DNA of 37,122 nt from assembly GCA_018242205.1 (NCBI GenBank), contig JAFECJ010000041.1:1-37122 (forward strand). The letters are read 5' to 3'. The notes beneath the pieces are model-generated. The model was given only the letters and a program-made list of their open reading frames with translations. It was not told where the DNA came from and made no database searches. The stretch comes from Pseudomonadota bacterium (lineage in GTDB: Bacteria > Pseudomonadota > Alphaproteobacteria > Rhizobiales > Xanthobacteraceae). Position numbers and translations under genes: made by a program. Shown here piece after piece: positions 7,607-14,842 of the stretch (the stretch's first letter is position 1; each line of letters starts with the position of its first letter).

Positions 7607-7631
7607 AACGCTGTCTCCGGATGATTGTTCC
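7607..7631 (-). promoter_or_regulatory. Sigma-EcfG-type promoter of the DUF1328 gene
   Basis: On the minus strand GGAAC (7631-7627), 16 bases, CGTT (7610-7607). It is an exact consensus match 35 bases before the DUF1328 start codon. The ten bases TGATTGTTCC that contain the -35 element occur again exactly 30 bases away (7592-7601), but the second copy lacks a -10 partner. Confidence 0.8.
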
Positions 7632-7699
7632 TCGCGGGCGGTGTAGGATGGAACCCGGTATCAGCCTGCGGATTTGACCCTCGTGTAAGGAGTACCGTC

Positions 7700-8557
7700 A
7701 TGGCGCCGCGTCCGAACTGGAAAGGCTTCCTCAAATTATCGCTGGTGTCCTGCCCGGTCGCGCTCTACCCCGCGACTTCGACCAGCCAGCGCATCCGCTT
7801 CAACATCATCAATCGCGAAACCGGCAACCGCATCCGCAATGAGGTGGTGGACGCCGAAACGGGCGATCCGGTCGACCCGGAAGATCGAGTGAAAGGCTAC
7901 GAAGTCGAAAAGGGCCAGTATGTGCTGGTCGAGGAAGACGAACTCGACAATGTCGCGTTGGAAAGCACCCACACCATCGATATCGACGAATTCGTGCCGA
8001 TGTCGGAGGTCGACCGTATCTATCTCGACGAATCCTACTATCTCGTGCCGCAGGATGAGGTGGCGCAGGAAGCCTTTGCCGTCATCCGCGAGGCGATGCG
8101 CAAAGAGGATTTGGCCGGGCTTGCCCGGGTCGTCGTGTATCGCCGCGAACGACTGCTCCTGCTCCGTCCGCGCGGCAAGGGACTGATCGCCACCACCTTG
8201 CGCTACAAGAACGAGGTGCGCGACGAGAAGAATTACTTCGACGACATTCCGAACATCAAGGTGCCGGCCGATATGCTCAAGCTGGCGACCCACATCCTCG
8301 ACACCAAAAAGGCCAAGTTCGATCCGTCGAAATTCGAGGATCGCTACGAGACGGCATTGATGGAACTGATCAAGGCCAAGCGCGCCGGCAAGAAGCCGAT
8401 CACGGTCGCCGAACCGAAGCCGAGCAACGTCATTAATCTGATGGACGCATTGCGCCGCAGCGCCCAGACCGAGCGCCGCCGGCCCGCGGCGTCCGGCAAG
8501 AGTACGTCGCGCCGCAAACGTCCGACCGCGAAGCGGAAGGTGCGCAAAGCCAGCTAG
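7700..8557 (+). CDS. ku: Ku protein, DNA double-strand-break repair
   Basis: A 285-residue bacterial Ku. The homodimer threads onto broken DNA ends and recruits LigD for non-homologous end joining. The core opens with MAPRPNWKGFLKLSLVSCPV, the standard start of the Ku beta-barrel, and continues through YEVEKGQYVLVEEDEL and the KFDPSKFEDRYE segment (about 210-225). From about residue 255 the tail is very rich in Lys and Arg; such tails in bacterial Ku contact DNA and help the protein move inward. The ATG at 7700 has AAGGAG 7 bases upstream; the frame's earlier start at 7625 has no support. The ligD start follows by 25 bases, so the two form an operon next to the GSR locus. Confidence 0.95.
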   Translation: MAPRPNWKGFLKLSLVSCPVALYPATSTSQRIRFNIINRETGNRIRNEVVDAETGDPVDPEDRVKGYEVEKGQYVLVEEDELDNVALESTHTIDIDEFVPMSEVDRIYLDESYYLVPQDEVAQEAFAVIREAMRKEDLAGLARVVVYRRERLLLLRPRGKGLIATTLRYKNEVRDEKNYFDDIPNIKVPADMLKLATHILDTKKAKFDPSKFEDRYETALMELIKAKRAGKKPITVAEPKPSNVINLMDALRRSAQTERRRPAASGKSTSRRKRPTAKRKVRKAS

Positions 8558-8582
8558 GCTGACGAGTTAGGTCGAACGGTCA

Positions 8583-11216
8583 ATGGCGGGACTGAAAGTC
8601 TACCACGGCAAGCGCCGCTTCGGCGTCACGGCCGAGCCCAAGGGCAAGGTTGCGCGCAAGCGCGGCCATGCCTACGTCATCCAGAAGCATGCGGCGCGGC
8701 GGCTGCACTACGATCTGCGGCTCGAACTCGACGGCGTCATGAAGAGCTGGGCGGTGACGCGCGGCCCGAGCCTGGTGCCGAGCGAAAAACGCCTTGCCGT
8801 CGAGGTGGAAGATCATCCGATCGACTACAACAAGTTCGAAGGCACCATCCCCAAAGGCGAGTATGGCGGCGGCACGGTCATGGTGTGGGACCGCGGCACC
8901 TGGAGCCCGGAAGGCGATCCGCATCTCGGGTTGAAGAAAGGCCACCTGTCGTTCACCCTCGACGGCGCCAAGCTGCACGGCGCCTGGCACCTTGTCCGCC
9001 TGCGCAAACGGTCCGGCGAAAAGCGCAACAACTGGCTGCTGATCAAGTCCGACGACGACGATGCCCGCACGCTGAAGCAGCCCGATATCCTCGATGAAGC
9101 CGATTTCTCGATCAAGACCGGCCGCTCGATGGACGAAATCGCACAGGGCAAGCGCGCCACCGCCAGGGAGAAGGCGGCGATGAAGAAGGCGCTGGCCGCA
9201 ACCAAGAAGAAGATGGCGGCGGCAAAGACCAGGTCCGCCAAAGTCACACGCAAGAGGCCAGCATCGGCGCAACTAGTGCAGAAGCGCGACACGATCACCG
9301 AACGCAAGGCGCCGCCGCGCAAAGGCAAGCGCGCGCCGCTGCCCAATTTCGTCGCACCGTGCCTGGCAACGCTCGCCGACAAAGCGCCGGATTCAGCGCA
9401 CTGGATCCACGAGATCAAATTCGACGGTTATCGCCTGCAGGCTCGCCTCGACCGCGGCAAGGTCAAACTGCTGACGCGCAAAGGCCTCGACTGGACCCGG
9501 AAGTTCACCGGTATCGCCGACGCTGTTGCACGGCTTCCGGCGGACAATGCGGTGATCGACGGCGAACTCGTCGTCGAGGACGACAAGGGCGTCAGCAGCT
9601 TTTCCCTGCTGCAACAGGAGCTGAAGTCCGGCCGCCAGGACCGCCTGGTCTATTACGTCTTCGACTTGCTCTACTTCGATGGTGCCGACCTGCGCGCCCT
9701 GCCCTTGCATGAACGCAAGGCGGCGCTGGCCGGTCTGGTCGGCAAGGCCGGCGCGCGCTCACCGCTGCGCTTCAGTGAATCGCTCGCAGAGCCCGGCCCG
9801 GTGCTGCTCAAGCATGCCTGCCGGCTCGGCCTCGAAGGTATCATCTCAAAGCGCGACGATGCGCCGTATCGCTCGGGCCGTGGCCACGATTGGCTCAAGG
9901 CCAAGTGCACCGGCCGGCAGGAATTCGTTATCGCCGGCTTCGTCCCCTCGACGGCCGACAACCGCGCCGTTGGCGCGCTGGTGCTCGGCGTCTACGATCG
10001 CGGCAAGCTCATCTACGCCGGCCGCACCGGCACCGGCTTCACCCAGGACAGCGCGCGGGAACTCTATCGCAAGCTCCGCGCGGTCCAACGCCTGCGGACG
10101 CCATTCGCAACGGTCCCCGCCGAAGAGCGCGGCGTTCGCGCGCCGATCTGGATCGAACCGAAGTTCATAGCCGAAGTCGACTTCCGTGGCTGGACCCATG
10201 GCGACCGGGTTCGTCAGGCTTCATTCCAGGGCCTGCGTGAGGACAAGACGCCGACCGACGTTGTCCGCGAAGACAAACGGACGGCCAAGGTCGTCACCGC
10301 GACCAGCACGACAACGGTGAGCCGCAAACGCAGTGCTCCCGTCGCCTCCGGCACGGCGAAGGCTTCGGCCGGCGCCATCACGTTAACCCATCCCGATCGC
10401 GTTTACTGGGACGATGCCGGCGTCAGCAAACGCGACCTTGCCGACTATTATCAGACCGTGTGGAAATGGATGGCGCCACATGTCGTTGGTCGCCCGATCG
10501 CGCTGTTGCGCTGTCCTGAAGGCGCGAGCGGTGAGTGTTTCTTCCAGAAACATGCTGCCGCCGGCATTTCGACCGAGCACCTCCATCAGATCAGCGAGAA
10601 AGGCGACAAGATCATCTCGATCGACGATCTCGACGGCCTGCTGTCGCTGGTTCAGGCTGGCGTGCTCGAGGTTCATACTCGCGGTTCGACCGTCGGCCAC
10701 CTCGGCAAGGCCGACCGTCTGGTGTTCGATCTTGATCCGGGTCCAGGCACGGGATGGAAAGACGTCGTCGCAGCCGCTCGGGACGTGCGCGACCGCCTTG
10801 CCGATCTCAAGCTCAAGAGCTTTCTGAAGACCTCGGGCGGCAAAGGCCTGCACGTCGTGCTGCCAATCGCACCGACCCCGTGGGAAACCGCCAAGGAATT
10901 CGCCCAGGCACTGGCCGGCGCCATGGCCGCCGACGACCGGGATCACTATGTCGCGACTGCAACCAAGAGCAAACGCAACAAGCGGATATTTATCGACTAT
11001 CTGCGCAACAGCCGCGAAGCGACCGCGGTCGCCCCCTATTCGACCCGCGCCCGGCCGGGCGCCGCCGTATCGACACCGATCGACTGGACGGAACTGGGAC
11101 GGATCAGGAGTGCCGATCAATTCACGGTGCTCAACCTCCCGGCCCGCCTCAAGCGATTGCGCAAGGATCCCTGGTCCGGCATCGGCCGCATCAAACAGAA
11201 GCTGCCAAACGCCTGA
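8583..11216 (+). CDS. ligD: LigD, multifunctional ATP-dependent DNA ligase for end joining (PE-LIG-POL)
   Basis: An 877-residue enzyme with three domains. Residues 1-155 form the 3'-phosphoesterase, with LHYDLRLELDG (His42, Asp44) and DHPIDYNKFEGTIPKGEYGGG. After a Lys/Ala-rich linker (185-250) comes the ligase, about 255-560, with the nucleotidyl-transfer motif KFDGYR; Lys279 takes the AMP. A second basic linker leads to the primase-like polymerase, about 598-877, with GECFFQKHA, the metal-binding FDLDPG (Asp716, Asp718) and SGGKGLHV. With Ku it processes, fills in and seals double-strand breaks. This domain order is that of Pseudomonas and rhizobial LigD. The ATG at 8583 starts the conserved region. 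No terminator is seen after it. Confidence 0.95.
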   Translation: MAGLKVYHGKRRFGVTAEPKGKVARKRGHAYVIQKHAARRLHYDLRLELDGVMKSWAVTRGPSLVPSEKRLAVEVEDHPIDYNKFEGTIPKGEYGGGTVMVWDRGTWSPEGDPHLGLKKGHLSFTLDGAKLHGAWHLVRLRKRSGEKRNNWLLIKSDDDDARTLKQPDILDEADFSIKTGRSMDEIAQGKRATAREKAAMKKALAATKKKMAAAKTRSAKVTRKRPASAQLVQKRDTITERKAPPRKGKRAPLPNFVAPCLATLADKAPDSAHWIHEIKFDGYRLQARLDRGKVKLLTRKGLDWTRKFTGIADAVARLPADNAVIDGELVVEDDKGVSSFSLLQQELKSGRQDRLVYYVFDLLYFDGADLRALPLHERKAALAGLVGKAGARSPLRFSESLAEPGPVLLKHACRLGLEGIISKRDDAPYRSGRGHDWLKAKCTGRQEFVIAGFVPSTADNRAVGALVLGVYDRGKLIYAGRTGTGFTQDSARELYRKLRAVQRLRTPFATVPAEERGVRAPIWIEPKFIAEVDFRGWTHGDRVRQASFQGLREDKTPTDVVREDKRTAKVVTATSTTTVSRKRSAPVASGTAKASAGAITLTHPDRVYWDDAGVSKRDLADYYQTVWKWMAPHVVGRPIALLRCPEGASGECFFQKHAAAGISTEHLHQISEKGDKIISIDDLDGLLSLVQAGVLEVHTRGSTVGHLGKADRLVFDLDPGPGTGWKDVVAAARDVRDRLADLKLKSFLKTSGGKGLHVVLPIAPTPWETAKEFAQALAGAMAADDRDHYVATATKSKRNKRIFIDYLRNSREATAVAPYSTRARPGAAVSTPIDWTELGRIRSADQFTVLNLPARLKRLRKDPWSGIGRIKQKLPNA

Positions 11217-11230
11217 CGGCTGAAGGCCCG

Positions 11231-11256
11231 GGAACCGCGCCCCGATGTCGCGCGTT
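11231..11256 (+). promoter_or_regulatory. Sigma-EcfG-type promoter of the iron-permease-family gene
   Basis: GGAAC (11231-11235), 17 bases, CGTT (11253-11256), an exact consensus match directed at the start codon 34 bases downstream. It begins only 15 bases after the ligD stop, giving the next gene its own stress-responsive start. Confidence 0.75.
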
Positions 11257-11290
11257 CTGTTGGAACTCTGAAACGTCCAACGGGGCCGCC

Positions 11291-11812
11291 ATGACCAAGA
11301 ACGCCAAGACTGCGGATTGCAAAACGGCCACCATCGCCGCGGTCGACCGGCATCGCATCGACAACGGCCACCTGAAGCTCACGCAACGCTTCAGCGCCTT
11401 CGCACAGAAAACCGCAAGCTGGACGGGACACCCGGCCACGTTCCTGCTCGCCGTCGGTGTCATTGTCATCTGGATCGTGACGGGCCCGATCTTCAATTAC
11501 AGCGACACCTGGCAGCTCATCATCAACACGGGCACCACGATCGTTACCTTCCTGATGGTGTTTCTCATTCAGAACACCCAGAACCGCGACATGCTGTCGA
11601 TGCAGATCAAATTGTCGGAGTTGGTCCTGGCCATGAAGGGCGCCGAAGACAAAGTGGCCGCCGTGGAAGATCTGTCCGACGAAGAGCTCGAAGAGCTGCA
11701 CGCCGATTGCCGGGCACGCGCCGAAATGGCCGCGGATCATCTGGCCCGGCGGTCGAAAAAAGCGGCGAAGACGAGCAACAAGCGGGCAACCGAAGATGTG
11801 GAAGCCGCCTAG
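11291..11812 (+). CDS. 'Low-affinity iron permease' family membrane protein
   Basis: A 173-residue protein matching the Pfam 'low affinity iron permease' family (PF04120). That name comes from a fungal transporter; in bacteria the short members are uncharacterised. A charged N-terminus is followed by two membrane helices (about 49-65 and 77-95) joined by GPIFNYSDTWQLIINTGTT, then the family signature FLIQNTQNRD (91-100). The rest is a charged, helical cytoplasmic tail. With only two helices an iron-transport role is doubtful. The ATG at 11291 begins the homology; the longer frame from 10754 overlaps ligD and is not real there. An exact EcfG-type promoter precedes it. Confidence 0.85.
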   Translation: MTKNAKTADCKTATIAAVDRHRIDNGHLKLTQRFSAFAQKTASWTGHPATFLLAVGVIVIWIVTGPIFNYSDTWQLIINTGTTIVTFLMVFLIQNTQNRDMLSMQIKLSELVLAMKGAEDKVAAVEDLSDEELEELHADCRARAEMAADHLARRSKKAAKTSNKRATEDVEAA

Positions 11813-11920
11813 CCGGACGCTTACGGGTCAAAGGGCGCTCCGGCGAAAGTTCCCGCGTTCGCGATTTTGCCACATCTGACCACTAGCACACGGCCAGGCT
11901 GGATTCGGACGGAGTGCATA

Positions 11921-12280
11921 ATGATGCGAGGCGGGCTTTTGATCGCGGCGGTCGCGACTGTGGCGTTGCCTGTCGCATCGATGGCGCAAGGGCCCCGGCA
12001 GTTCTCGGGGCTCGCCTCGTTCTACGACAAGAACTATTCGGGCCGCACCGCCACCGGCGTCCGCTACGATCCGACAAAATTCACGGCCGCGCACCGGACA
12101 TTGCCGTTTGGCACAAAGCTTGTCGTCACCGACACTAGGACCAAGCGTACCGTCACGGTGACGGTCAATGATCGGGGGCCGTTCATTAAGGGCCGTGTCC
12201 TCGACCTGTCCTATGCCGCGGCAACCGCGCTCAATATTCAGGGTCGCGGCCTCGCCCACGTCACGGCGACTGTGGAATAA
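11921..12280 (+). CDS. RlpA-like septal ring/lytic transglycosylase-type protein
   Basis: A 119-residue secreted double-psi beta-barrel protein of the RlpA type. Residues 1-22 are a signal peptide ending in SMA; there is no lipobox, so it is periplasmic and soluble. The barrel shows the family series GLASFY, GRTATG, FTAAHRTLPFGT, VNDRGPF (with Asp84) and RVLDLSYAAA. RlpA proteins cut or bind peptide-stripped glycan at division sites. This one lacks the SPOR domain that targets many RlpAs to the septum, so a wall-remodelling role is inferred only from the barrel. The ATG at 11921 has GGAG 6 bases before it; a second ATG follows immediately. Confidence 0.88.
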   Translation: MMRGGLLIAAVATVALPVASMAQGPRQFSGLASFYDKNYSGRTATGVRYDPTKFTAAHRTLPFGTKLVVTDTRTKRTVTVTVNDRGPFIKGRVLDLSYAAATALNIQGRGLAHVTATVE

Positions 12281-12286
12281 GCGAAA

Positions 12287-12310
12287 GCCTACCGACCCCT
12301 CCCCGTAGGC
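12287..12310 (+). terminator. Possible weak terminator after the rlpA-like gene
   Basis: GCCTAC and GTAGGC form a 6-bp stem around a 12-base C-rich loop, starting 6 bases after the stop codon. A second short stem, GCCGG/CCGGC, follows. There is no T-run, so termination is uncertain. Confidence 0.3.
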
Positions 12311-12416
12311 CGGCTTGTCCGGCATTGGCCAGCCGGCAGCCCAGCCTTGGGCACGGACGCGCTGTCGTGTTATCGCATGCCGGCTTTCAACGATCCTCGC
12401 ACCAGCCGGAATTGCC

Positions 12417-13001
12417 ATGCCCGCCAAGCGCCCTTCGCCCCGTCTGCCGGTCCTGACCGACGAAACCATGAACGACGCGCAGAAAGCCCTAATGCAGGCC
12501 ATCCGCTCTGGGCCGCGCGGCGCCTCGATCAAGCCCCAAGGCCCGTTCGGGGTCTGGCTGAATGCTCCGGAATTCGGCCAGTTCGCCCAGGCGCTCGGCG
12601 GCTTCTGCCGGCTGCAGAGCAGCGTGCCGCCACGGCTTTCCGAATTCGCCATCCTGTGCACGGCGCGACTGTGGCGTGCACAGTATGAATGGTACGCCCA
12701 CGCCCCGATCGCCGAAAAGGCCGGCGTCAAGCCGAAGACCATCGCCGACCTGCGCGCCGGCCGCGTGCCGAAGTCGGCTGCCAAGGACGAACGCGCGATC
12801 TACGATTTCGTGCAGGAGCTCTACAAGAAGCGCCGCGTCAGCGAACGCAACTACAAGCGCGTCGTCGCCGTCCTCGGGGAAAAGGCCACCGTCGAACTGG
12901 TCGGCATCCTCGGCTACTACTCGTTGATTTCGATGACCCTGAACGTCTTCAACGCACTGCCACCGGATGTCGAGAAGCTGGCCTTCGCCGAACCGCGATG
13001 A
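12417..13001 (+). CDS. Carboxymuconolactone decarboxylase (CMD) family protein
   Basis: A 194-residue all-helical protein of the CMD/AhpD superfamily. The core motif appears as EFAILCTARLWRAQYEWYAHAPIAEKAG (about 82-109), resembling the W-x-x-H-x-x-x-A segment of the 4-carboxymuconolactone decarboxylase branch. The C-x-x-C pair of AhpD peroxidases is absent, so alkylhydroperoxidase activity is unlikely. The substrate is unknown; no other aromatic-degradation gene is in the window. The ATG at 12417 is the start of family similarity, and the upstream frame to 12315 is not supported. The neighbouring TRAP genes have their own leader, so it is probably monocistronic. Confidence 0.82.
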   Translation: MPAKRPSPRLPVLTDETMNDAQKALMQAIRSGPRGASIKPQGPFGVWLNAPEFGQFAQALGGFCRLQSSVPPRLSEFAILCTARLWRAQYEWYAHAPIAEKAGVKPKTIADLRAGRVPKSAAKDERAIYDFVQELYKKRRVSERNYKRVVAVLGEKATVELVGILGYYSLISMTLNVFNALPPDVEKLAFAEPR

Positions 13002-13029
13002 TCGTTCGGCGCGCGCCGTTGATTATAAA

Positions 13030-13094
13030 CTAGGCAAACGGCCGCCTAGACTTCCACCTTGGCGAAGGCGACGGCCCGAAAATCCAATTCGGGC
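13030..13094. repeat. Two inverted repeats between the CMD gene and dctP
   Basis: CTAGGC (13030-13035) pairs with GCCTAG (13044-13049) across 8 bases. GCCCGAA (13074-13080) pairs with TTCGGGC (13088-13094) across 7 bases. Both are perfect. Neither is followed by a T-run, so they may be operators for the TRAP operon or weak terminators for the CMD gene. Confidence 0.4.
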
Positions 13095-13166
13095 GGTCGT
13101 CAGCATGCCAATGAATAGACCATCGAGGTGGCATACCATTTGCTCTCTGTAGCTCCATGTTGAACC

Positions 13167-13186
13167 CGCACGGCGTTTGCCGTGCG
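13167..13186 (+). repeat. Hairpin in the dctP leader
   Basis: CGCACGGC and GCCGTGCG form a perfect 8-bp stem with a GTTT loop, ending 21 bases before the dctP start and just before its Shine-Dalgarno site. Its position suggests a role in mRNA stability or initiation of the TRAP operon. Confidence 0.45.
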
Positions 13187-13207
13187 AGACGAACACGGAG
13201 TCCATTC

Positions 13208-14293
13208 ATGCGTCGTCGCGATTTTTCGAAGATTCTCCTGGCCGGCACAGCGGGCGTTGTCGCCGCTCCTGCCGTCGTCAAGGCTGACACCACTTTCAAT
13301 TGGAAGATGACCAGCTTCTACGGGCCGAATGCCTATTTCTATTCAACCGGTCCGGGCAGCGCCAAAGATCTCGCCGAGCGCATCACCAAGATGTCGAACG
13401 GCCGCATCAAGATCCAGTTCTACGGCGCCGGCGAATTGATCCCGGCCGCCGCCGGCTTCGATGCCGTCTCCTCCGGCACGGTCGAAATGAACTACGCCAA
13501 CTCGTATTTCTGGACCGGCAAGAGCTTCGCCGCCCAATATTTTACCGCCGTGCCGTTCGGCCTTAACTTCGTCGGCTTCAATGGCTGGCTCTATGACGGC
13601 GGCGGCCTCGAACTGTGGCGCGAGACCTACGACAAGTTCAACCTCGTCCCCTTCGCCTGCGGCAACACCGGCGTGCAGATGACCGGCTGGTTCCGCAAGC
13701 CGATCGAGAGGGTCGAGGATCTCAAGGGCATCAAGATGCGCATCCCGGGCCTCGCTGGGCGCGTCTATAAAGAACTCGGCGTTGAATCGGTGCTGCTCGC
13801 CCCGGGCGACATCTTCCCGTCGCTCGAGCGCGGCGTCATCGACGCGGCCGAATTCGTCGGCCCCTATCTCGACCGTCAACTCGGCCTGCACAAGGTCGCC
13901 AAGTACTATTACACGACCGGCTGGCACGAAATGGCGACGACCAGCGAGCTCATCATCAACAAGGCCGCCTGGGCTTCGCTGCCGCAGGATCTCAAGGACA
14001 TCGTCGAGAACGCCTGCATGGCCTGCAACACGCGCGGCGAAGCTTGGCTGCAAAAGGTCAATGCCGAAGCCATGGACGACCTGATCAAGAACCAGGGCGT
14101 CCACGCGCAGCCCCTGCCCGATGCCGTCGTCGAAGCCCTGCGGGCAGCGAACGCCAAGATCGTTGCCGAAGCCGTCGCCAAGGATCCGATGACCAAGAAG
14201 GTCAATGATTCCTACATGGCTTACATGGCGACATACAAGCAGTGGGCGAAGTACTCCGAGAAGCCGTACTACGACAAGATTCTCGGCATCTAA
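13208..14293 (+). CDS. dctP: TRAP transporter solute-binding protein, DctP/TakP-like
   Basis: A 361-residue periplasmic binding protein of a TRAP transporter. The N-terminus MRRRDFSKILLAGTAG carries a twin-arginine export signal with cleavage around VKA (about residue 27). The mature protein resembles the TakP branch, which binds 2-oxo acids and related carboxylates, in segments such as PFGLNFVGFNGWLYDGGG and CGNTGVQMTGWFRKPI. The conserved carboxylate-binding arginine is in KMRIPG. The exact ligand cannot be read from sequence. The ATG at 13208 has GGAG 7 bases upstream; the frame's earlier start at 13157 would bury the signal peptide. It is the first gene of the dctP-dctQ-dctM operon. Confidence 0.92.
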   Translation: MRRRDFSKILLAGTAGVVAAPAVVKADTTFNWKMTSFYGPNAYFYSTGPGSAKDLAERITKMSNGRIKIQFYGAGELIPAAAGFDAVSSGTVEMNYANSYFWTGKSFAAQYFTAVPFGLNFVGFNGWLYDGGGLELWRETYDKFNLVPFACGNTGVQMTGWFRKPIERVEDLKGIKMRIPGLAGRVYKELGVESVLLAPGDIFPSLERGVIDAAEFVGPYLDRQLGLHKVAKYYYTTGWHEMATTSELIINKAAWASLPQDLKDIVENACMACNTRGEAWLQKVNAEAMDDLIKNQGVHAQPLPDAVVEALRAANAKIVAEAVAKDPMTKKVNDSYMAYMATYKQWAKYSEKPYYDKILGI

Positions 14294-14305
14294 CCCAACC
14301 CCCCG

Positions 14306-14842
14306 ATGACCATCGCAAAATCAATCGCCGGCGCCATCGATCATTTCATCGATCGCGTCGGCAGCATCATTTCCTGGCTGGCCATGGTCGTGGCGCTCGT
14401 CATGGGCGCCAACGTGCTCTTGCGTTACGGCTTTTCCATCGGCGCCATCTGGGCGCAGGAACTCGAGTGGTACCTGTTGGCGCCACTCACATTGTTCGGC
14501 ATGTCGTATGCCTTGCGGCACGGCGAACACGTCCGCGTCGACGTGCTGTTCGCATCGTTCCCGCCGCGCCTGAAGCTCGCGGTCGACGTCGCGTCCGCCA
14601 TCATCGCCATGATCTTTTCGGCACTGGTCGTCTACCTCTCGATCGCCTTTGTCGAGCAATCATGGGCGATGCGCGAGGGTTCGCCCAATCCGGGCGGCAT
14701 CAACGCGGTTTATCTGATGAAGACCTTCATCCCGATCGGCTTCATCCTACTGTTCATGCAGTCGCTGGCGCAGGCCATTCACGCGGCACTCGGTTTGGCG
14801 GCTTTCAGCCCGGACGACGTCGCCGCCAAGGACCATCTATGA
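14306..14842 (+). CDS. dctQ: TRAP transporter small permease, DctQ
   Basis: A 178-residue protein with four hydrophobic helices (about 20-40, 55-70, 93-115 and 130-155), the topology of DctQ. It carries family features such as WAQELEWYLLAPLTLFGMSYALRHGEHVRVDV. DctQ pairs with the large permease DctM to form the sodium-driven carrier that takes substrate from the binding protein. It starts 12 bases after the dctP stop, and its stop overlaps the dctM start by four bases (ATGA), so translation is coupled. No clear Shine-Dalgarno site precedes its ATG. Confidence 0.92.
   Translation: MTIAKSIAGAIDHFIDRVGSIISWLAMVVALVMGANVLLRYGFSIGAIWAQELEWYLLAPLTLFGMSYALRHGEHVRVDVLFASFPPRLKLAVDVASAIIAMIFSALVVYLSIAFVEQSWAMREGSPNPGGINAVYLMKTFIPIGFILLFMQSLAQAIHAALGLAAFSPDDVAAKDHL

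Noticed and set aside
7650..7675. Possible EcfG promoter of ku (GGAAC at 7650-7654)
   Set aside because: At the 16- or 17-base spacing the -10 reads GATT or ATTT, with no CGTT, so I do not call it.
9180..9330. Lys/Ala-rich segment in ligD that could be a separate basic protein
   Set aside because: It is in frame between the phosphoesterase and ligase domains and is a normal flexible linker of LigD.
11828..12784. A 318-residue minus-strand frame across rlpA and the CMD gene
   Set aside because: The plus-strand genes have clear domains, whereas the minus-strand translation has none and spans two genes and their spacer.
14242..14838. Upstream extension of the dctM frame
   Set aside because: The translation is Arg-rich low-complexity sequence over dctP and dctQ; the true DctM start overlaps the dctQ stop.
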